From contig SPDT01000001.1 of the NCBI GenBank assembly GCA_008477525.1, forward strand, positions 4,216,001-4,280,000: 64,000 nucleotides of DNA, written 5' to 3'. The translations under genes and the position numbers were made by a program. Shown piece by piece: positions 34,700 through 45,333 of the stretch. Source of the stretch: Hypomyces perniciosus. Taxonomy: Eukaryota > Ascomycota > Sordariomycetes > Hypocreales > Hypocreaceae. Within the stretch, counting starts at the first letter, position 1. Each line of letters begins with the position of its first letter. The notes beneath the pieces are model-generated. The model was given only the letters and a program-made list of their open reading frames with translations. It was not told where the DNA came from and made no database searches.

Positions 34700-35656
34700 T
34701 CAACTGACCATGTTGTACCATTCTCCTTGCAGGGAGGTGGCCTTGCTGCGTCCGGCATGATGGAAACCGCATCGTCTAAAGAAGTCGACGAGAGACTAGT
34801 CCTGTTAGTGAAAGGCATGCAATGAGGGAAATTTGTATAGGGTCTTACCGCGTTGCAAACAACGGCAACACGATCCGCCACTCCAGACTGGTTCATCAGC
34901 TGGAGGTAGGACTTCATCACCATCTTTCCAATACCGATACCTTGGACTTTTGGGCATACCGCAAAGGAATGGAGACAAATGGTCCGGCCGAAATATTTGT
35001 GGCCCAAGGGAGGGTTGTACGAAAGATTCGAGGTCTTCCAGTTCTCTGGACATCCCATGTTATTGTCAGTCACGACTGGATCCTCTCCGAGAGTGGCAAT
35101 GATGTGGGCAAACATGACATGTTTGGCGTTGTCCTCACGACCAGTTTCAACGGGCCGACAGTGGCGCATGGTTTCGATCCACCAGTTCGGCGCATCACCA
35201 GGGCGGACGCTGTTGAAGAGACCAAAGCAGATGTTTCCGCAGTTTTTGATCCGATATTCGATCTAGATATCATTAGCACTTGCTTGGGCGGGTTCGACGT
35301 GAAGCCAAACTCACCTGCTCTCGGGACGCTCCATGTTCAGGACCTGGAAATGCAAGCCCTTCGAGAGTGACACAGGTCTCAATGTCAGACTCGATAAGGG
35401 GAGTTAGCATGGGGGCCCAGTGGAAGGGAATGACTCTCTGGAAAAGTCTTCCAGCAGACCTTCTTCTGAGGATTCGTGCCTGCATGATGCGTCTCTGGGT
35501 GTTCACCATTTCATCGTCAGCATCATCCGAGTCGTCGATGGCATCATCACTGCCGCGGGGGGTTGGCTGAGACGGTGCGAATGGTTTAGCGATGGTTTCA
35601 GGAGTTGCGGCTCCTGAAGCCGCCTTCACGACTTCCTTCTTCTCTTCCTCCATCAT
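34700..35656 (-). CDS. GNAT-family N-acetyltransferase, aralkylamine/polyamine (Paa1/AANAT) type
   Basis: Exons 35656-35315, 35262-34849 and 34795-34700 encode 283 residues. The first roughly 60 residues are a charged, probably disordered extension (DDAIDDSDDADDEM). The GNAT fold begins near IPFHWAPMLTPLIESDI and ETCVTLEGLAFP. The acetyl-CoA-binding signature is LHSFAVCPKVQGIGIGKMVM: the LHSLAV-type strand with the Q-x-x-G-x-G loop. The last exon (VDFFRRCGFH and GEWYNMV) gives the conserved end of the fold. Family knowledge: AANAT-like enzymes and yeast Paa1 acetylate arylalkylamines such as tryptamine and serotonin, or polyamines. The natural substrate here cannot be deduced. The first two residues are both Met, so either may start translation. 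A different C-terminus through another short exon is not excluded. Confidence 0.85.
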
Positions 35657-38010
35657 GCACTGGAGTTGATGAAGTGATGGTGGAGGAGACGGGGTGGTGA
35701 AGTGTGGTTGATGAAGTGAGGATGTGGAAAGCTTGGGGAAGATGGTGCAGAAGAATTGTTACTCATAGAAGCCCCATGGCACGGGACTTTTAGGACTGGG
35801 AACAGCGTAAAAAAGTGAAACAAAAGTGAATTTCGGAATAACTTCGTCTGTTATTCGATGTAGATGTAGTTCAATGGCAGAAGTTGCTCGTGGCAGCTGT
35901 TGATCAATGGCACCAGCTGGTCATGTGGTGTGACGGCTGTTTGTTCTGCCAGTAGAACACACACTGACAACTATTGTTGAAAAAAAATAGTTATCTCAAT
36001 GTGACGTCTTCGCTTAACGTGAGACTTTCGGATCTCGATAGATAGAGACCGTCAACTGATAGAGAAGCGTAGCCGCCGTAGTCTTACCAGCATATACATG
36101 CATCCCACGGGGAAAACATCAGAATATGCGCTGCTGCCTTTCATGGATATCTTCGACATAAAACAACCGGTGAGGCGGTATAGGTCACGTAGGCGGCATA
36201 ATCACAACAACGGTAATGGCTCCAGAGCCTCATGAGGCAGCGTGAAACTCATAACAGGCGGCCAGTAATAAAGGTTGATCAGCTCCTTAAACAAACCCGT
36301 GAAACCTGCGTATAGCTTGTGCGATGAAAACATTCACTCTCGTACGCTTCTTGGTCTTTGATATCTTGTCACTTGTATTCATATAGGGAAAACATGCAAT
36401 GTCGGATATGGCCGATATACCGGGGCATGCCCTTGATGCACGGGGCTTCATTGGGAGCCCTAATGCATAAGACAGACAGCCAAAGAGGATACGTCGACTT
36501 AAAAATGCAGACCATCGATGCAAGTAGAGTCTAGCCACTGTAGGCACCATGCTACCACAGAGGATATGACTCGAAGGCACCTTATGGTCTGTATGAGACA
36601 AGGCGCAACCCAGTCAAAAGAGCAGTGGAAGATCGTGGCGAGGCCCTGCCAAGATCACGTCAACATCTGTTTGGCAAACACACTTACTTGGGACTGACAT
36701 AATATCCCACATCTCCATAATGCTTGCCGATAGGGCTGGATGGATCAAGGATTAGTACGGAGTGCGCTGCGACAATTGGCTCAGACCAGACCCCAGAAAG
36801 GAACGGATCGATCCAAAGCCCCGACGAACGATACCCTTCCGAGCTATGCTGAAGACGATAAGCGTCCGCCCCATTCTCGAATATCGTTGGTTCACACTCA
36901 GCGGATGGCAGGTGCTCTTCAGCACGCCCTGACCCCGTTCACTTCGATCTGCCATTCAGCTTAGAGATTCGGCGTCCGAAGGCCCGGGGATCCAGCAGAG
37001 CACGTTGACGAAGGACTGGGAGAGGTAGGATATGGCCAACTGAGGCAATTAAGAACGTCAGGGGTTCTGAATTACGCCGAGGAAACGCGCTCCAGATGCA
37101 ATCCGTGCATTTTGCTGTGGAGCGACTTGCAGTCCAACACACCCAGTTGCCGGTTGGGGAGACGAGACTCAGCCGATGGAGCACAGATGTCCCTGCTCAA
37201 CTTGCAGTCAGTTGTATGTAATAGTTTGGTATCTCGAAGAATACCAACAAGGGACACGCCGCGCCCCGAGATTCGTCATCACTGAACGGCATTGACCATT
37301 GTGCAGCGGCAAAGAGGCTCAGCATGCGACGATGAAGGACTTCGTGGGCGTAGGCAAAAGGCGAAGATGAGCGATGACGACAAATGGAGGCCTGCAAACG
37401 GCATGTAAGCCATAAGGCCGAGGCGCCTATTTTGGGTGCACACACATCTGTTTGGCAGATTCGCCTCGATATGCGGTTTCATGCGGCTGTGCCTTAGCCA
37501 TCGCGGCAGCCTCGTCGTCAGGAGTTTCGATGAGCTTCGGCAGCATTCTGAATGTTTGCAGAGCAATTAAAGGATGCAGATGACAATTTGTTGACGGTAT
37601 TTTCATTACGACACATGCTGCTGCGTAATGATGGAAGTGGAAGCCCTGGAGCCATGCACGAAGAAATCCAGAACAAGCGCCTCCCCTGTATAATACCTAT
37701 GGGGAGCGCTATAATAATACCTAGTAGGCCTGCCACTGCTGTCGTCACCGCTCGACTTGCCCCTCCAGCGCCCCTCCCAAGTCCTTAGGTCTGTCCCTCG
37801 CATCATCTGTCATTCTGTTCCACCTTTTTTGCTTTGCATAAGGTAGCATAGCATAAGCCTTGTTTCGTTACCTACCGACGGCAAACAAACAGTTGTACAC
37901 GACTCCTCCGCCCCTCCCTTCCAAAGCAAATTCTTTTCTTTCTCTCTTTCTTTTCTCTTTCATCTTCTTCTGCTGTAGCACTTTGGCACCCTACTCTCTG
38001 CAGCTTCACC
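35657..38010. other. 2.35 kb intergenic region without recognisable gene
   Basis: Open frames up to about 105 codons (36287-36601 and 37279-37566, both minus) show no domain. The first few hundred bases are the upstream region of the acetyltransferase gene. From about 37860 the plus strand becomes pyrimidine-rich (TCTTTCTCTCTTTCTTTTC at about 37935-37955), the likely promoter and leader of DDI1. Confidence 0.55.
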
Positions 38011-39447
38011 ATGTAAGCCCTGCGATTCCATGGCTGACGGATGCCGTCATAGCTTCTGACAAAACTCACAAATCTTGAACAGGCGTATCACGCTCAACAT
38101 CTTCAATCCCCAGGCGAGGGATCAGGACAGCCTCGTGACCCTGGAAATCTTCCCAGACATGTCGGTTTCTACTCTGCGCGAGTCCATCCAGGTCGAAGCA
38201 GGCATTCCTCCCACATCTCAGCACATCTACCACAATGGCCGCCTGATCTCAGATGACACCAAGACGATGGAGCAATTACAGATTGGCGATGGCGACATGT
38301 TGGCCGTCCATGTAAGGGATATGCGTGGCAGCACCGGAGTCCCCGAGCAAGCACGCCGTCCTCAAGCACGTCCTCAGCCTACTGGTCCTGACAACGATAC
38401 CGAAGTGGTTCGCCTCCAAGTCCTTGGTGATCCTGCCTTGAGGCAGCAGCTCTCGAGACAGCATCCCGAGCTAGCATCGGCTGTTGAAAATCCAGCTCGA
38501 TTCGCCAGGATATTCCAGGACAGCCAGGACAGGGAACGGCGAGAGAGAGCCGAGAGGCAACGGGAGATTGAGCGACTCAACGAGGACCCTTTTAATATTG
38601 AGAATCAGAGAAAGATTGAAGAGATGATTCGTCAAGAGAGAGTCATGGAAAACCTGCAGAACGCCATGGAACACAACCCAGAAGGTATGAGCAAAGAAAC
38701 CCGGTGACGGAAAGGTGTTGCGGAGCTAACGTGCCATGTCCACCAGTATTCGGGCGTGTTCACTTGCTTTACGCAAATGTCGAGGTCAACGGTCACAAGG
38801 TCAAGGCGCTGGTAGACTCTGGTGCGCAGGCAACCATCATGTCCCCCGCATGCGCCGAGGCATGTGGTATCATGCGACTCGTCGACACGAGATTCGCTGG
38901 CGTCGCACGAGGTGTCGGGACAGCCAACATCATTGGCCGTGTCCACTCTGCGCAAATCAAAATCGGAAACCTGTTCTTGCCATGCAGCTTCACAGTCATG
39001 GAGGGGAAATCGGTCGAGCTACTCCTTGGCCTCGACATGTTGAAGAGATATCAGGCCCGTATTGATCTGGAAAAAGACAAACTGGTGATCCAGGGTCAGG
39101 AGATCCCATTTCTGGGAGAAGCTGATATTCCAAAGGAGGATGAGGCAGTCGTCCAAGAGCCCACCATACCAGGTCCAGCAGGCACTGCCATCGGTCAACG
39201 ATCCGGGGCTGTGGTACCAGCCCAGGCCGTCCCATCATCAAATCCCACGCCTGCCGCACAGGCGCAAGCACCGATACAAACGCCGGCAACGGCAGCCCCG
39301 GCACAATCATCGGCACCCGGGCCCGGCATAACGCCTGCCCATGTCGAGAGTCTCGTATCCATGGGAGCCACACGAGAGCAGGCAATTCAGGCACTCCAGG
39401 CAGCGGACGATAATGTGGACGTGGCGGCCAGCCTGATTTTCTTTTAA
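38011..39447 (+). CDS. DDI1: DNA-damage-inducible protein 1: UBL, retroviral-type aspartic protease and UBA
   Basis: Three exons encode 434 residues: 38011-38012, 38083-38684 and 38747-39447. The first contains only AT of the start codon; the G comes after the 70 bp intron (GTAAGC to CAG). This gives MRITLNIF, which matches the Ddi1 N-terminus, and no other upstream in-frame ATG exists. Residues 1-80 are a ubiquitin-like domain. A helical domain follows ([22 protein letters not shown]). The retroviral-protease-like domain has catalytic Asp225 in [12 protein letters not shown] and the later [13 protein letters not shown] Pro/Ala/Gln-rich linker leads to a UBA domain (about 396-434, [18 protein letters not shown]). 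Ddi1 is a shuttle and protease acting on highly ubiquitinated proteins in the cytosol and nucleus. The UBA is present, as in yeast, whereas human versions lost it. It is convergent with RRP8. Confidence 0.95.
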
Positions 39448-39659
39448 TGACAGGACAAGGGCTATTGCAAAAGATAACGACTAGGAACTGAAAAAAAGGA
39501 CATCTAGAGGCGTTCGCAACGAGGATAATAGAAAGGGGAGAGTGATGATCAATGCATCTGGCTCATTAATAGATGTGTCACTGCAGATGAAATCCATACT
39601 CTATTAATGAATGAAAAACCTTTTTCTTTTGCCGTCCGTACTATCGCTGATGCCCTTGA

Positions 39660-41165
39660 CTATCGAATCTTGTACACGCAAGGCTTGAGAATCACCCCTT
39701 CATTAGCCTCAGCCTGCTCCTCGTCCTCATCGTCTTGTGTCCGACCAAAGACCTTCTTCTTTTTAGCACCCGCCTCTTCGGGTTTGGCGCCTTTGCCCTT
39801 GGTAGGTGTAGCGCCCTTGATGAAATGCATCTTGACAAACATCCTGTTGGACAGGTCAACGGCCTCGCCGCGATCACCCTGGAGTATGAAACCTCTCTTC
39901 CTCAACGCCTCAACAAAGGCGGAGACGTCCGTCTCACGGCGCCGGTCATCTGTTCCATCCACCTCAACAGCCAGATCCTCAGCGTAGCGACCGGCGGCCT
40001 CGGCGTCTTTCGCAAGGGTCTCCTTCTTCGTCGGCTTGCGCCGGTTTCCGACGCTGTGAGAGACGGGTGCGTTCTTATTGCGGACCGGGCCAAAGCGGCT
40101 CTTGATTTCAGCGACCCAGAGCTCGCCCTTCCAGTGGAGGATGCGGTAGGCCTCTTCGATGAAGTCGAGCCAATTGGTGCCCATGAGGGCGAGACAGAAG
40201 ATGGCGACGTTGACGGAGCCATCTTCGAGGGGTAGGTTAGCGATGTCGGCTTTTGTGACTAGGGGGCTGGGGCTTTGCAGGTCGTAGCTCTTGATATCCA
40301 GTCGGAGCTTGGATTTGTCGCCCTGAAGAGATTCTGCGAGCCGGGCGTCGCCGCAGCCTAGGTCAGCGATGGTGCAAGTCCCAACTGTCCTGGGAAGGGC
40401 AGTGGCGATGAGTTTCGAAACTGGAGCAGGGCCCTTGCCCTTGCCTGGAGTTCTGACTTTGGCACGCGTCCTGATATCTTGCAAGAAGCTGTCGACGGGG
40501 TTCTCAGGCCACACCTTGACTTGCCGCCGGAAGCCCTCATGGTACTCGTCGAACATCTCTGGGGACTCCTGGAAGAGACCGAAGGCCTCTTCGGAAGGTC
40601 GAGTGTAAAGCGTCTCATTGAGATGGCGGAATCTTGCTGAGATGAGCTTCTCCCTCATGGAGGCCTGGAGAGGTGTGAGCTTCGAGGGGGCTGGCGGAAG
40701 AGCTGCCGGTTGTGATTTGACAATGGCGTCGGATTTTGGAGGTTCGGTCGTATCCTCAGCATCTCCTGATTTTGAACCCTTATCCTTCTTCTGATTTTGC
40801 TTGTCCCCTTTACCCTTGTTGTCTTTCTTATCCTTCTTTCCCTTCTTGTCCGCACCCTTTGGCTGTACAGTGCTTTCAGCAGGTTTCTCGCTTTGCTTCT
40901 CACTTCCACCCTTTGCTTTCCCCTCAGAGCCCTTCTTCTGTCGCTTCACCTCCTGCTCGGGCTTCTTCTCGGTTTCAGGTTTTCTCCCCTCAACAACAGA
41001 TTCCCACAGGTCGGCGACATTGGCGGCCGTGACATTCTCGTCCTTTGCGCCAGCGCCTCTCTTCCGCTTCTTGGATTTGGCGCCTGCGGACCCGCCGCCA
41101 CCTGGCACACGTTTCTCGGCCTTCAAATCGCCAGCAGACACTGACCACCCGGGAACAGCAAACAT
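39660..41165 (-). CDS. RRP8: Ribosomal RNA-processing protein 8, 25S rRNA N1-adenine methyltransferase
   Basis: This single-exon CDS encodes 501 residues, starting with MFAVPGWSVSAGD at 41165; the frame upstream is open but has no ATG. Residues 20-150 form a Lys/Glu/Gly-rich, disordered, nucleolus-type extension. The folded part begins near residue 163 (LTPLQASMREKLISARFRH, the family entry helix) and LYTRPSEEAF. SAM motif I is ADLGCGDARLAESL (267-280). NVAIFCLALMGTNWLDFI and GELWVAEIKSRF follow. Yeast Rrp8 installs m1A645 on 25S rRNA and helps early pre-rRNA cleavage. An acidic tail (DDEDEEQAEANEG) precedes KPCVYKIR at the end. Its 3' end lies 212 bp from the DDI1 stop, in convergent orientation. 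Confidence 0.95.
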   Translation of the reverse strand: MFAVPGWSVSAGDLKAEKRVPGGGGSAGAKSKKRKRGAGAKDENVTAANVADLWESVVEGRKPETEKKPEQEVKRQKKGSEGKAKGGSEKQSEKPAESTVQPKGADKKGKKDKKDNKGKGDKQNQKKDKGSKSGDAEDTTEPPKSDAIVKSQPAALPPAPSKLTPLQASMREKLISARFRHLNETLYTRPSEEAFGLFQESPEMFDEYHEGFRRQVKVWPENPVDSFLQDIRTRAKVRTPGKGKGPAPVSKLIATALPRTVGTCTIADLGCGDARLAESLQGDKSKLRLDIKSYDLQSPSPLVTKADIANLPLEDGSVNVAIFCLALMGTNWLDFIEEAYRILHWKGELWVAEIKSRFGPVRNKNAPVSHSVGNRRKPTKKETLAKDAEAAGRYAEDLAVEVDGTDDRRRETDVSAFVEALRKRGFILQGDRGEAVDLSNRMFVKMHFIKGATPTKGKGAKPEEAGAKKKKVFGRTQDDEDEEQAEANEGVILKPCVYKIR

Positions 41166-44100
41166 TTCGCTGGAATTATTGTAGTGGGGAGGATTGGGAT
41201 GGAATGACGGTTGGCGCTGTCGGCGTTGCGTGAACCTCTCTGACCTTTTTTTTGCCAAAGGTTCTTATCATTGTTATCGGCGCTGAGGTCCGTGCACGCT
41301 ATAATAGTATCGATGTTCTAGGAAAGCTTCTGGAAAAGCTTCTGCCGCAAAGTCAATGCATTGTTAAGTGTTATTGTACTTCGTATTTCCATATTTCAAT
41401 TCCATCCATTTCAATCCCGTTTACTTCGTATTAGATTTTATGCTTAAACTGGGAGAAATAACACGCATTTCGCAATTGAGAATGGATATTAGGACGCTTT
41501 TTGCATTTCTCGTTGACACTCAACGAGAGATGCAATAAAATGACCAAGCTCAGCTTGTCAAAGGAACTTGTACAATCTGTAACAATTGTTTACTAAATCC
41601 TTCGCCTTTGACTTTGTAGATAGATGATTATCTAGGTATGCCCCTAGGCTGCTAAACCAAAGACCTACAACATCGACAAAGCCGTTTACGGAGGGCTCAC
41701 GACGCTCTTCCGAGAAGACAAGCCCAAGCACATATAGCTACTGCAAGACACTCCATCCCGTAGATTCAGCCAGAGTTCTGCTCTACCCAGAAGGCAGAGG
41801 GGATTGGGTTTGCTAGAATATTCGACCGGGGGTTCGCTGTAGACATCCGGTCCCCTCTTCACTAGATGCGGAAACACTCACGGGAACTCCACGACTCCCG
41901 TGTCGATGGCCTCGGCTTCCGCATCTCAGGTAAAATACGGATAGATACGTGGAACCAAGTTGGGGGTTGGATCCAGCACACACGAGCACCGAATGCGGCT
42001 CCCTACAGTCGGCTGGCCAGATGAGAATCGGACGGTGGCTATTCCCATACGTTGGTAAGATACAACTCGAAGCGGCGCAGGACGAGACGGCAGTAAGGGC
42101 GTTTGCATGGCGACCTGCGGCGCACAAAGCGAGCGACACACAGCATCTTGTGCTCTCCATGATTCATCTGCGCCCACGCAGCGACAATGTTTTGCACATG
42201 GGGAAGAGCTATCTTGCCCGTACCCGACACACTGGTGGGGTGCTACGAGATTCGATTCATCAGCAGCAGATCTCGTCGGCGCGCACAAGATGGGGCGAGG
42301 AGCCTTGGTACTCCGTGTAGAAATACCACTGCTGAAGGTGGTCTCAGACATGTATGACAGGCAGGCATGCTGAAGAGGTCCACGCCCCCCGTGCGATAGC
42401 GCAGACCAAAGAAGGGTCGGGTCGTCATGGCGAAGATGCGAGACCAGCCAACAGGACAAATAGAGGGAGGCCCTGTGGCGTCTCTAAGAGTAGATTCGGT
42501 AGGGGGGTTTCAGGCACGCAAATCTCTGTCCCACGCGCTCTGTGCTGGGAGTTTGGCCTGTGGTCCTGGAGATAACGCAGGGATCCGGTGCGAGAACACC
42601 CGCGCATTCGCGTCGTGCGTCAGCGTCGTGCATCACAGCAGCCCTTGCAGACTGTGGCTGTCGTGTGTTGTATCTTGCTTTGGGATCGGCATGGGTCGCG
42701 CCTGAGACTCGTAGTACAGGCCGATGGGTTGTGTATGACAAAGACATTACCTGCGGATCTCACTGGTGCAAGCAGGTGGTGTGTGATGGCTCTTGGAATG
42801 CATGATCTGGTGGGAGCGAGTTTCACAAGCACGTACATACGCGTGCCTGTGCATGTTGCTTATAGTTGTAGCGGTGACGGTGATGGGTTTGGGTGAGGCT
42901 TGAGATCTTAATGAATTGGATATTGTTGGTAGATATTATTAACTGAGAGTTTGTGTGGGGGCGAAACAGAGAGGCTGCAGAGGACACTCCGGACCGAGAA
43001 AACGGGACACTGGTTGGAGTCCGAACGTGGTATAGGCGTAGGTACGAAGTACTACTTCGAAACAGATCGGCTAGTTAGGGAGTTCGGAGTAGTATCTTCA
43101 TTCAATTGCCGTGGCGCCTCTACACGTTTTTACCACTGCTAGCATACGGGCAACACTACGCTACTTGTACATACATAGGTGTAGGATTAATGTGATGTAT
43201 CAACTAATTCAGCCAGCCCTACCCCGGCTGGATGGATCAAGTCCCGAGCAATACTACCTACTAGTACATACAAGGAGGAAGTGCGAAGTATGAAGTACAT
43301 ACGGAGTATATACTACTACATTAGTACGGAGCACATGAGTTTGCAGAGCGACTTGCAAGGCATAGTCCGTCTCGGCGTCATGGGTGGTTGTTTGTCATCA
43401 ATGTCGGTATGGCAAGCTCCTTGTCTTGTCCACCAATTAACAACCACCAGACTGCTATCCACATGCCAAAATGTGGATAATGTACTAGTACTATGCTATT
43501 TTGTTTTTGTTTGTCAATGGTATCCATACCCTGTAGCCAGCAAGAGCATAGGACGGATGAGTCGACAATATATTTCGGATATCGGGACGGAAATCGCCCT
43601 CGGTTAGGCAAGAGTTGAAGTAATTAATCATGTCCTAGTCCGGAGCGCCCCGCGGAGACCGAACCTACTACGGAGTAGTATTATTATTATATAGACCTAC
43701 CTAGGCACTATCTATCAATTTGGGATTGGAATTATTAATAACTGCTAATACTATCCCCCCGTGAGAGAGGTCTTCCTTGTCTCATGTAGTACTCCGTATG
43801 TCTTCCCGCAAACATGTATCTCCCCAGATGTCTTGGCCTATCCCACTGTTCAGATGTTGGTCTGTGTTCTCCCACGACCTCTCCAAGCTTCATAACCTCA
43901 TAGTCTTAGCTTGCAGCCTCGAGGTAGCTCGAGGCTTATTCGTCCTCTTCGTCCTATTCCTCCCTAGCGCCGATGCTGTGGACGTGGCCTCACCATCATA
44001 CATAGTACTAGTACGAGTAGTAGTAGTATTGGTATTCTCTTCACGTCCACAAGCATCCGCATTGTTGGTGATACCCACCCAGCAAATGGCTGCACATCTT

Positions 44101-45333
44101 GCCTCGTCTCTCTACGAAGTACGGAGTACTCGTATGTGCATTGCCTTGAAGACCAGACAGTGCATGCACGCATACCCACACACCCCTCCCCCTCCTAATC
44201 GCCCCATTGTGCAGGCGGCGCTCTGCCTCCGTGCTCTGGACTTCGTAGGTATCTATCCTACACCTCTGCCGGCTTCGCTCTCAATCCCGTATTCCTGGGT
44301 GTATGTATAGCTTGCTGTACCTAGTCCCGGGCCTGTCCTAGCCCGTTTTATTGATTGGTCCCCTCTAGCTGGGTCTTGCGGGCGGAGCCCTGGCAAAGCC
44401 TTCGGATGTCTTGTTACTGGGGCTCTCTAATATTAAACTACCTTAGGTAGTCGGCTCTCCAGGCCCTGCACATCAACTCTCTACAGCTCGCTCCCGGCTC
44501 TCACCAACTACTAACCTCCAAAGCAATCGTACCTCCAGTTCGTTTCTACCACCTGGTTACTATCTGAGATAGAAGAAGAACTGCCTCCAATCTGCCGTAG
44601 CCTACAGGCGGTCTCTGACCGCATCCCTCCGGTCGGCTAGCCACTAAGGTATACCACTCTGTCCGATGTACCTCCACAAGAGCCTTCCGATCAGCTACCT
44701 CTGTTAGTACTTCGTACGAAGTACATCACCTACCTCCTCTGCTACTCTTAGACCCGCCTCCTTCATCTCCATTCTCCTCTACATCTCCTACATTCAGGAC
44801 ACCATCTCCGCGCTTCAATACACACTCCAAGGGCTACATATAGCTTAGGCGCCTGATCTTTGCTTCAAGACAAGTGCTGCCCGCCACAGCTCCCCCAGAC
44901 GGGCTTACAGCTCGACAATTCGCCCCAGCCCTCGAGTTACACTGGCCATGTTTCACGTCCTGCTACCCTCCCCCTCGCAACCATCCAGCATTTGATGCTT
45001 CCATCCTTCTAGCTGGCTGCGGCAGTTCCATACTTGAGCCGGTGACTGAGCATAGCGCTAGGAATTGCCATCCACTCCACCACCCACTATCCACAATCTT
45101 CGATATCGTTGGCGTTGCCATATCCTTCGATCGCCCCCTCTTCTCCTGGATGGTGGTCCTCTACTGGCACCACGCGGTTCTGCGTTCAAGAAACCTCACT
45201 TTTCCTTCGAAAATATCACTACCGGGACCGATTGAGTCTTTCAGCACCATGGGAGCCTTTTCGTCAACCGACATCTGTCTCGAATAACACCCAGCTGCTT
45301 TTAGACTTTGCCCTCGGTGCGAGCCTCGTCATC
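41166..45333. other. 4.2 kb gene-poor stretch upstream of the Zn2Cys6 gene
   Basis: No gene is supported. Open frames up to 177 codons (41926-42459 minus and 43777-44310 plus) have no domain and overlap other open frames on the opposite strand. TACGRAGTA-type motifs are dense at 43041-43340 and 43670-44125, and a perfect 18-bp palindrome of this motif lies at 44707. From about 44450 to 45330 the plus strand is C/T-rich with repeated CTCC/CTAC words, probably the promoter and long leader of the regulator gene. Confidence 0.55.
44707..44724. repeat. Perfect 18-bp palindrome GTACTTCGTACGAAGTAC
   Basis: The 18 bases equal their own reverse complement. They are a head-to-head fusion of TACTTCGTA and TACGAAGTA, the short motif that recurs throughout the non-coding DNA of this window. 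The site lies about 600 bp upstream of the Zn2Cys6 start. Confidence 0.85.

Noticed and set aside
41926..42459. 177-codon minus-strand open frame
   Set aside because: Overlapping open frames on both strands and Cys/Ser/Arg-rich composition indicate a GC-rich stretch by chance lacking stops.
44608..44622. Hairpin GCGGTC-TCT-GACCGC in the leader of the Zn2Cys6 gene
   Set aside because: Six-base arms with a 3-nt loop in C/T-rich DNA are expected by chance; no supporting context.
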